A DNA stretch of 8,383 nucleotides from an uncultured Verrucomicrobiota bacterium. Lineage in GTDB: Bacteria; Verrucomicrobiota; Verrucomicrobiia; Chthoniobacterales; SZAS-18. The DNA lies in assembly GCA_937873255.1 (NCBI GenBank), contig CALMVM010000435.1, positions 1-8,383 on the forward strand, read 5' to 3'. Every line of letters begins with the position of its first letter. Position 1 is the stretch's first letter. The position numbers and the translations under genes were made by a program. The notes beneath the pieces are model-generated. The model did not search any database. It had not been told where the DNA came from and was given only the letters and a program-made list of their open reading frames with translations. Shown here piece after piece: positions 1 through 4,725 of this stretch.

Positions 1-38
1 GGTTAAACTCACCGTGGGTTCGAATCCCACCTCTTCCG
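1..38 (+). tRNA. tRNA-Ser, 3' part only (cut by window start)
   Basis: The T arm is complete: stem GTGGG at 14-18, loop TTCGAAT at 19-25, stem CCCAC at 26-30. The acceptor 3' strand CTCTTCC follows at 31-37 and the discriminator base is G38. Bases 1-13 look like the second half of a long variable arm. A long variable arm with discriminator G points to tRNA-Ser (tRNA-Leu normally has A). The anticodon lies outside the window, so the isoacceptor is unknown. CCA is not encoded (38 is followed by ATC), so the host must add it enzymatically. tRNA-Ser 3' ends are common integration sites for islands, which fits the accessory content that follows. Confidence 0.85.
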
Positions 39-102
39 ATCTAACTTGCTCAAAATAATCGAGTTGCAATCTATTCCTAGGGCTGCGCCTAATCCCTATC
101 GC

Positions 103-117
103 ACAGTGTTGCACTGT
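103..117. repeat. Short perfect inverted repeat (hairpin or protein site)
   Basis: ACAGTG (103-108) and CACTGT (112-117) are perfect reverse complements separated by TTG. They lie within a run where GCAC recurs three times (101-104, 111-114, 121-124). No T-run follows, so it is a poor intrinsic terminator for the tRNA. A protein-binding dyad near an integration site is possible; chance is also possible at this length. Confidence 0.4.
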
Positions 118-133
118 TCTGCACGGGCTGAAA

Positions 134-153
134 ATGGACACCGTATGGACACC
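134..153. repeat. Tandem 9-bp direct repeat near the tRNA
   Basis: ATGGACACC occurs at 134-142 and again at 145-153, a period of 11 bp (about one helical turn). Such spacing suits side-by-side binding of a protein, for example an integrase or excisionase arm site, but no function can be shown from the sequence. Confidence 0.4.
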
Positions 154-368
154 AAATACCGGATTATTCAGTCCAGAGCCTAGAGCTACGCCGGGAGATC
201 AAGTCGAATCCGTGACGGCACAAAGCCTATTCGTACATTATGCGATGTGGAGGCTCAATCGCCATTCTTTACACAGATGGCATTTTATGTTCAGACTGTT
301 CCACGCTCTCCCGCCGATTTATCATCGCAAAACAATAAATTTCACCTTTTGAGAATCAATTAGAGATT

Positions 369-1538
369 ATGCCTACTTCCATCGCAGACCTAATTACAGA
401 ACTTAGAGCAGACCCATGGCGCGCTACGGCAGGCTTCAGTCAGGAAATTGAGGAGGCTCATCAAAAGCTGTTTGCTGCATCAATCTCTACAGAACAGGTG
501 CAGATCATCTTAGATAAATGGTTGCAGAAGTATCAGCCATGTTTGTTTGGACGGATGGTAGCAGCCATGCGTCTAATTAATTATTGCATTTTGACTGAAA
601 GTGATATCAAGCAGGGTGATCTTTTTATAAAAGATAAAATTCAACGTGACAGGCTTCAATGGACACGCGAGGGATTCAATGGAGCAAAAAGTGGATTTAT
701 TATACTGCTATTGTCAGAAAAAATCGCGTATGCCCTTCCTGATGATACAATGTTAGAAATAGCGAAACGAGTGGCAGCACTCTACTTACAAACCGATGTG
801 ACTGTGGATGATATTTTGTTGGAAGAAGTATTCTTGCAGAAACCTGGTCCACAAATGACGACTTGGAAGTGGAATGCGGGAGTAAACTATTTTTGCGCTC
901 AAGGCGATCAGCGCTGGTGGAACGATCATCGCATCCCCGGCGGAATGGCGTTCTCTATCAATTCTGTTGGTCATCTAGTTAAATCTGCAAAGATGATCAC
1001 GCAGATGAAACAGCTTGATGAAGCACTGGGAGTTCAGTCAGAAGAATGGCAGGCGTCGAAAGTTGATAGCCTTGACAAAGCACTCACCCACGCCATGAAT
1101 ACAATAGCAAATGCGTCGTACACTGTGTCGGGCAAGGCGACCGAGTTGCTTTCTATTCCTCAAGATCGGTCGCAGATGACCGTTGAAGAGTGCCCCTTCC
1201 ATCTTGCAACTAATTTACAAGACAAGAATTATTGCGAGTACCGTGGATATTATCATACAGATTATACCATTCCGTCAGAATACTTTCGACCAGATATAGA
1301 ACGCCCATCTGATATTCGGCCAAAAACTTTAGATTTTACATACCTGTTCTGGAATGCTTTGGAAAATCCTGCATTCACCACTATGGGAGTAGGCCAACAA
1401 ATTCGAGATGAGCAAAGCGGACAAGAAACCGAGATTGAACCGAAGCTAAGCGAACGGCTTGACAAAAATTTGCGTGTTTTAGAAGAAGAAATCCCAGTTG
1501 ATCAATGCTTACGTCTAAAGCTTGCACTAATTGACTAA
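369..1538 (+). CDS. Uncharacterised 389-residue protein, possibly distantly YqcI/YcgG-like
   Basis: I do not firmly recognise this protein. It is soluble-looking, with no signal peptide or clear membrane segment. Visible blocks are YQPCLFGR (residues 55-62), WNAGVNYF (168-175), an aromatic and basic block with WW at 183-184 and HRIPGG at 187-192, then FSINSVGH (195-202). A second half has ECPFH (274-278) and a tyrosine-rich stretch with C289 and H296, followed by an acidic tail (about 345-375). The order of a PC-x-F-G motif followed downstream by an aromatic and arginine block loosely resembles the YqcI/YcgG family, which includes heme-dependent N-hydroxylases such as GntA. That is a weak impression, and residues 230-389 are not explained by it. 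The start ATG at 369 is preceded only by a weak AGAG. The gene is AT-richer than the hsd genes and ends exactly where the opposing gene ends (zero intergenic bases). Confidence 0.85.
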   Translation: MPTSIADLITELRADPWRATAGFSQEIEEAHQKLFAASISTEQVQIILDKWLQKYQPCLFGRMVAAMRLINYCILTESDIKQGDLFIKDKIQRDRLQWTREGFNGAKSGFIILLLSEKIAYALPDDTMLEIAKRVAALYLQTDVTVDDILLEEVFLQKPGPQMTTWKWNAGVNYFCAQGDQRWWNDHRIPGGMAFSINSVGHLVKSAKMITQMKQLDEALGVQSEEWQASKVDSLDKALTHAMNTIANASYTVSGKATELLSIPQDRSQMTVEECPFHLATNLQDKNYCEYRGYYHTDYTIPSEYFRPDIERPSDIRPKTLDFTYLFWNALENPAFTTMGVGQQIRDEQSGQETEIEPKLSERLDKNLRVLEEEIPVDQCLRLKLALID

Positions 1539-3086
1539 CTACTCATTAGGCAGACACAACTCCGCTTCGTATTTCTTTGCTAGAAATTCTAAGACCTCCT
1601 TGCTTTGCTGGGTAGTCTCGCTTAGGCCAACTATAGCTAAGCAATGAAGATTGCGAGCTGTATCAGTAGTATCAACCAAAAGATCGATTGCGCCGAAAAA
1701 TTTAGATCGTAATTGGATTATACCTGTATACCTCGGCAAATGGAACGTAGAACAGAATCTTTCAACTTGATTTATTGTCGCTTTCTTTAACAATAATTCC
1801 TTAACATACCTGTAAGAACGTATGATGCGCGTGTCAATTAATATTGAATCGCTGTTTGTATTGTCGAGAGCATGAATCATGTCTGCAAGCTGAAACACAA
1901 TGCCAGAACCAACATCGCGCAGGCTCTGAAAAGACAGCCTGATTTTCGAATGCATTGGAATTAAAACATGACTGAGTACCCAATCATCATCCTCTTCAAC
2001 ACTATCAGAAGTGGTTGTAATATTAAGAACAGCGGCAGCGTTCGGGGAGGTTCCGGTGAAAGAAGCACTCAAATACGGCCCATGCCGATCATCATGAACA
2101 TACAAAGCGACAAGGTCTGTAGACTGTTCGTCTAGACAACCCGCAACAATATGTTCGGCCACATGGCTCTCCCGCAACTTTATACCCGCCAAAGTAACCG
2201 CATGGCTTAGCCCATTGTTCTTTCTCAAAATTAGAATTGGAGCCATTTCAGACATGGCTGCCGAATACAGAAGACCGCGCGCCATGTCCAGCCGATTAAT
2301 TTTGAACAGATTTGGCGATAAACCCACAGCCTGGATTGCTTGACACATCTGTTCCACAGATAGCCCTTCAGAAGGCATGGTACGACCAAATGGAAGCGAG
2401 TGTTGAGATGCAAGCGTTGTTATTTGTGCGGGCGTTGCGGCTGCTACATCCTCAAAGTCGCGTACTTTTTGCAGCGCTGACCACAAGGCTGTCGTAGCAC
2501 ATGCACTAACTCCAGTATCCTGCTGCTGAAATCCTAACCCTCGCACACATAACTCTACCCCCATAAAGTGGGGCCGATATTTACGCGTCGGACCAAAAGA
2601 CCGGTAATAATCCGCCGTGTCGTGCGGAGTCCGAGCGTAGGAACGGAGTACCGTTCTCCCCACGGGACATCCGTGCAGGGGCTTGATAACGACAAATCCT
2701 AGATATGCCTTTTCACTAAAATCTTCGTATGCAGCACGATATTCGCGCTCGCTAGCTGAATGTGCTACGCCGAGCAATTCTGTCAGGCAAGCCTGCACAT
2801 CGGCTTGCTCAATCGAGAAAAAATGTACTCGCTTACAAAAATTGTCGTACGGGAAAAAACTCCGCGCGTAAAAAATGCTATGATCCTCGATGTAATCGCG
2901 ATCAATGTAACGCCGCTCAATAGCGATGGAGCGGCATTGCAAGTGACGTACATATTTTTCGATGTAGCGAAGTTGTCGAAACGGCTCCTTAGCTGCTCCG
3001 AAAGGAGGCGCACGAAGGCCTAATTGACCCTCAAGTGGGGCTTCGTCAAAACGACAAAACCGCACCTCTTGACTGGTTCCAGCCAT
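1539..3086 (-). CDS. Large protein with predicted papain/C39-like cysteine peptidase core
   Basis: This 515-residue protein has three apparent parts. Residues 1-180 form an N-terminal region rich in aromatic and basic residues, with a conserved-looking block around YLGFVVIKPL (128-137) and GRTVL (143-147). Residues 185-345 look like a papain-like peptidase: Q189, then the predicted nucleophile C196 in VSACATTALW (193-202), the predicted histidine H295 in GLSHAVTLAG (292-301), and an acidic residue D332 or D333 in YVHDDRHGPY (329-338). The Gln, Cys, His, Asp order and the Q-to-C spacing fit clan CA peptidases such as C39. Residues 346-515 are an uncharacterised C-terminal region with IPMHSKIRLSF near 376-386. 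No signal peptide or membrane helix is visible, so it should be cytoplasmic. Its substrate is unknown. The start ATG at 3086 has no Shine-Dalgarno sequence. The gene lies downstream of a 66-residue minus-strand gene and converges on the 389-residue gene. The catalytic assignment is inferred from motifs, not shown. Confidence 0.85.
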   Translation of the reverse strand: MAGTSQEVRFCRFDEAPLEGQLGLRAPPFGAAKEPFRQLRYIEKYVRHLQCRSIAIERRYIDRDYIEDHSIFYARSFFPYDNFCKRVHFFSIEQADVQACLTELLGVAHSASEREYRAAYEDFSEKAYLGFVVIKPLHGCPVGRTVLRSYARTPHDTADYYRSFGPTRKYRPHFMGVELCVRGLGFQQQDTGVSACATTALWSALQKVRDFEDVAAATPAQITTLASQHSLPFGRTMPSEGLSVEQMCQAIQAVGLSPNLFKINRLDMARGLLYSAAMSEMAPILILRKNNGLSHAVTLAGIKLRESHVAEHIVAGCLDEQSTDLVALYVHDDRHGPYLSASFTGTSPNAAAVLNITTTSDSVEEDDDWVLSHVLIPMHSKIRLSFQSLRDVGSGIVFQLADMIHALDNTNSDSILIDTRIIRSYRYVKELLLKKATINQVERFCSTFHLPRYTGIIQLRSKFFGAIDLLVDTTDTARNLHCLAIVGLSETTQQSKEVLEFLAKKYEAELCLPNE

Positions 3087-3092
3087 AATTTA

Positions 3093-3119
3093 ACTGACCG
3101 AAACTAAAAAATGGTCAGT
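3093..3119 (-). terminator. 7-bp hairpin between the 66-residue gene and the peptidase-like gene
   Basis: ACTGACC (3093-3099) and GGTCAGT (3113-3119) are perfect reverse complements with a 13-base loop. The stem includes the TGA stop of the small upstream gene, and the peptidase-like ATG follows 6 bases later on the minus strand. The T-run lies in the loop, and only TTAAATT follows the stem, so termination would be weak. It may equally be an operator or attenuator for the downstream gene. Confidence 0.4.
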
Positions 3120-3315
3120 CTTTGGCGTTGATGCGAACCGAGAAATCCTCTTCGCTCAAACGCTCGGATTCATGCAGGGCATTTGCCCACTGCTCTCTTT
3201 CGGCCTTTAAATCGGACGCCTCTGCCTTAAATCGTTCCTGAGTATCGGGGGTTTTCACGGCAGAATATTCGTTTGTCTGAGCTAGATGCTCGTTTGGTTC
3301 AGGTGAGGTGGTCAT
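3115..3315 (-). CDS. Small acidic hypothetical protein (66 residues)
   Basis: The protein is highly charged, with no cysteine and no hydrophobic segment. Residues about 25-50 (starting TQERFKAEASDLKAERE) should form one long amphipathic helix or short coiled coil, followed by the C-terminal block ERLSEEDFSVRIN (51-63). I have a sense of similar short proteins ending in an L-x-x-x-DF-x-x-RIN pattern in several environmental genomes, but know of no function. I chose the ATG at 3315: an upstream ATG at 3390 would add 25 residues of unlikely composition. No clear ribosome binding site is seen for either. It sits 28 bp upstream of the peptidase-like gene on the same strand, so the two may be co-transcribed through the hairpin. 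Confidence 0.6.
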   Translation of the reverse strand: MTTSPEPNEHLAQTNEYSAVKTPDTQERFKAEASDLKAEREQWANALHESERLSEEDFSVRINAKD

Positions 3316-3422
3316 GGCGTCGCACTGTGTTGTTCGTCTGCCCGAATTTCCGATGTGAAGGCGAAAATTGACTCGGCCATGCGGCAACAAAGGGAGTCAG
3401 CGTAGTCGGCTCAGTACATGCG

Positions 3423-3647
3423 TCAAGGCTCAGTTTCGGCGATGTTCCACTCCTCGCGTTGCGAGATGATGGCACTGCCTTGGATCGTCCAGTTCCTTCT
3501 GGGGCCAACATGCTTGGCGCGGGGTGGGTTCTCGCGGCTGTATTTCTCGCGGCAATACTTCTTGACGGTGTCAACTCCGACGCCAAGTAGATCGGCGGCT
3601 TCAACCACCGTATACCATTTGTCTTTGTTGGGTTTACGATCACTCAT
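3423..3647 (-). CDS. Excisionase-type helix-turn-helix DNA-binding protein
   Basis: The 74-residue protein opens with a short basic tail, then WYTVVEAADLLGVGVDTVKKYCR (an HTH spanning about residues 11-33), and then a basic wing region with RRNW (50-53). This is the arrangement of MerR/excisionase-like domains: a first helix with A-A-x-L-L-G-V, a recognition helix with D-T-V-K-K-Y, then a wing. Such proteins act as excisionases (recombination directionality factors) or as transcriptional regulators. I chose the ATG at 3647; an in-frame GTG at 3662 would overlap the candidate -10 box. The gene is preceded by a candidate promoter and a tandem repeat that it may bind. An excisionase role would fit an integrative element at the tRNA, but without an integrase in view a simple regulator is equally likely. 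Confidence 0.75.
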   Translation of the reverse strand: MSDRKPNKDKWYTVVEAADLLGVGVDTVKKYCREKYSRENPPRAKHVGPRRNWTIQGSAIISQREEWNIAETEP

Positions 3648-3651
3648 CGTA

Positions 3652-3681
3652 TGTATAAACACGTTTGTAGGGGTCTGACAA
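3652..3681 (-). promoter_or_regulatory. Candidate sigma70-type promoter of the HTH gene
   Basis: On the minus strand, TTGTCA (3681-3676) and TATACA (3657-3652) are separated by 18 bases. The -10 box lies only 4 bases before the ATG at 3647, so transcription would begin at or within a few bases of the start codon, giving a leaderless or nearly leaderless mRNA. The lack of a Shine-Dalgarno sequence agrees with this. The match is partial. Confidence 0.4.
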
Positions 3682-3692
3682 CAGGAAATTAT

Positions 3693-3712
3693 AGATAATC
3701 ACAGATAATCAC
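3693..3712. repeat. Two tandem 10-bp repeats upstream of the HTH gene
   Basis: AGATAATCAC occurs at 3693-3702 and 3703-3712, directly abutting and followed by a third partial unit (AG). The repeats lie upstream of the candidate -35 box of the HTH gene, where an autoregulatory or excisionase protein could bind. Excisionases commonly bind tandem direct repeats spaced by about one helical turn. Confidence 0.55.
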
Positions 3713-3762
3713 AGAAAAATAGAGGCGTCAATGGATAAAGAGGGAAACACATCGACCGCCTC
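3711..3762 (-). terminator. Intrinsic terminator of the HNH gene
   Basis: Read on the minus strand, GAGGCGGTCGATG (3762-3750) pairs with CATTGACGCCTC (3733-3722). This gives 12 base pairs including one G-U wobble, plus one bulged G, around a 16-base loop. The U-rich tract TATTTTTCTG follows at once (3721-3712). It begins 9 bases after the stop codon of the HNH gene, so it should end that transcript before the HTH gene. Read on the plus strand it lacks a U tract, so it acts in one direction. Confidence 0.75.
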
Positions 3763-3771
3763 GCCAAAACG

Positions 3772-4203
3772 CTAGCGTAAATCTTCCAATGCCCTGGCAG
3801 CGCTACCCCGGCGCGAAATCATTTCTTTTGCACCCGCTTTGTCGAGAGGCCGGGAGACACAATTCTGCACATGGGATATGATTTCTTCAGCGGTAATTCC
3901 GTGGTTCAAGTAGGCGGCTGTAGCCTTGGCAAAATCTTCCAACGAACGCGCGGCACGGACGCTGTTGCACCGATGGCAGCAGGTGACAAGATTGCGCTCG
4001 TTATTGCTCCCGCCGTGGGTGTGTGCCGTCAAGTGATCCAAGGTCAGCTTGGCCCCATCTTCAACGCTCTCACCGCACCACGCGCACGAAAGGCCATCCC
4101 GCAAGTAAATCGCCAACCGCTTTTCCTGACGAATCCAGTTCATACCCTGCCAGTTCCCCATTGTCCGTGCATCGAGTTGTTTGTCCCGTAGCAGTGTCTC
4201 CAT
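3772..4203 (-). CDS. HNH endonuclease family protein
   Basis: This 143-residue protein carries a compact HNH domain. C40-x-x-C43 (CAWC) and C76-x-x-C79 (CHRC) form a probable structural zinc site. TLDHL supplies D56 and the catalytic H57. GGSNNERNLV supplies N71, and N80 directly after the last cysteine completes the His-Asn-Asn form. An N-terminal helical region (about 1-35, with RLAIYLRDG) precedes the fold, and a helical tail (about 85-143) follows. HNH proteins of this size nick or cut DNA, acting as phage packaging partners, stand-alone restriction factors or homing nucleases; the sequence does not decide which. The ATG at 4203 has no strong ribosome binding site. The gene lies 66 bp downstream of the basic ribbon-helix-helix-like gene on the same strand, perhaps in one transcript, and ends in an intrinsic terminator. 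Confidence 0.85.
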   Translation of the reverse strand: METLLRDKQLDARTMGNWQGMNWIRQEKRLAIYLRDGLSCAWCGESVEDGAKLTLDHLTAHTHGGSNNERNLVTCCHRCNSVRAARSLEDFAKATAAYLNHGITAEEIISHVQNCVSRPLDKAGAKEMISRRGSAARALEDLR

Positions 4204-4269
4204 GCCACGAAACTAATGTCTTTGTTGAATTTTGTAAACATAAATCAGCAAACACCGCGGATTTTTTGA

Positions 4270-4497
4270 TTACGCTTTTTCATTTTGATGACCGTGCTTT
4301 GCCCATCTGTCCACAACCTCCCCGACGCTTTCATCGTTCCGTGCATCGGCTTTGATTGCAGCCAGTGTTTCGGGCGCGACACGGCTCGGAAATGGAACGC
4401 GCTTTTGGGCTGGCGAGATCGCTTTACGGCCTGCACCCTCACGTTTCCCGCCACTGTTCGGGCGAGCGCCACCGCGCCCAGATTTCTGTTCTGCCAT
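4270..4497 (-). CDS. Small basic protein, probable ribbon-helix-helix DNA-binding type
   Basis: The 75-residue protein begins with a Gly/Arg-rich tail in which GGARPNSGG (9-17) and REGAGRK (19-25) recur, a pattern common at the N-terminus of phage and mobile-element DNA-binding proteins. A compact region follows, with VPFPSRVAPETLAAIK (about 33-48) and SVGEVVDRWA (56-65), which resembles the strand-helix-helix of ribbon-helix-helix proteins. The likely role is DNA binding and local regulation. I chose the ATG at 4497; a TTG at 4533 would add 12 residues and run across the dyad at 4521-4532, which I consider regulatory. The HNH gene follows 66 bp downstream. The fold assignment is tentative. 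Confidence 0.6.
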   Translation of the reverse strand: MAEQKSGRGGARPNSGGKREGAGRKAISPAQKRVPFPSRVAPETLAAIKADARNDESVGEVVDRWAKHGHQNEKA

Positions 4498-4520
4498 GCG
4501 AGGAAGACCATCGCCAAAAC

Positions 4521-4532
4521 TGATAATTGTCA
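4521..4532. promoter_or_regulatory. Near-palindromic candidate operator before the ribbon-helix-helix-like gene
   Basis: TGATAATTGTCA is a 12-bp palindrome with one mismatched pair, centred on AATT, 24 bases upstream of the ATG at 4497. On the minus strand it overlaps a consensus -35 hexamer TTGACA (4534-4529), although no good -10 follows at 17 bases. Short AT-centred dyads are typical ribbon-helix-helix operators, so autoregulation is plausible. Confidence 0.35.
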
Positions 4533-4651
4533 ACGCGATTCAGCAGAGGCTACAAATCTTTGAAAGCTCACCGGCTCGACCTCGAATCGAATAAACCTCC
4601 GCCAATCTGGTTTTTTGGTGCGTTTCGCAGGCAGCGCCTGTACCATCGCGC

Positions 4652-4689
4652 TTGTCGCAAAACTGAAACCGCCCTACCCTGTGCAGGGT
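4652..4689 (+). promoter_or_regulatory. Weak promoter with overlapping perfect dyad upstream of hsdR
   Basis: TTGTCG (4652-4657) and TACCCT (4675-4680) are 17 bases apart and could serve as -35 and -10 boxes, with the hsdR ATG about 45 bases further on. Overlapping the -10 and expected start point is a perfect inverted repeat, ACCCTG (4676-4681) and CAGGGT (4684-4689), separated by TG. An operator here would repress restriction-gene transcription. Both promoter boxes match consensus only partly. Confidence 0.35.
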
Positions 4690-4725
4690 GCTTAGTTCTC
4701 GGACAAGATTCCCCATTTTTGAACG

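Larger units (their letters stand above)
39..368. other. Non-coding stretch between tRNA-Ser and the first gene
   Basis: I see no convincing gene here. A 72-codon reading frame at 134-352 has no ribosome binding site and a composition rich in H, R, W and F with no recognisable motif, so I treat it as chance. The stretch contains a small hairpin (103-117) and a tandem 9-bp repeat (134-153), annotated separately. A short inverted pair TAGGG (78-82) / CCCTA (94-98) is also present. The position directly after a tRNA 3' end is where an attachment-site arm region would lie, but no core-site repeat could be paired with it inside the window. Confidence 0.6.

Noticed and set aside
134..352. 72-codon plus-strand reading frame between the tRNA and the first gene
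   Set aside because: There is no ribosome binding site, the composition is unlike a folded protein, no motif is recognised, and its start lies inside the tandem 9-bp repeat.
3369..3399. Inverted repeat TGACTC / GAGTCA after the HTH gene, as a terminator
   Set aside because: The stem is only 6 bp around a 19-base loop, and the following ATTTTCG is a poor U tract, so it is too weak to call.
3769..3778. 10-bp palindrome ACGCTAGCGT at the HNH stop codon
   Set aside because: It is too short to form a stable hairpin and is explained by coding sequence; the real terminator lies just downstream.
3871..4355. Two plus-strand reading frames over the HNH gene
   Set aside because: They are antisense to a protein with a complete HNH motif set, and neither shows a motif of its own.
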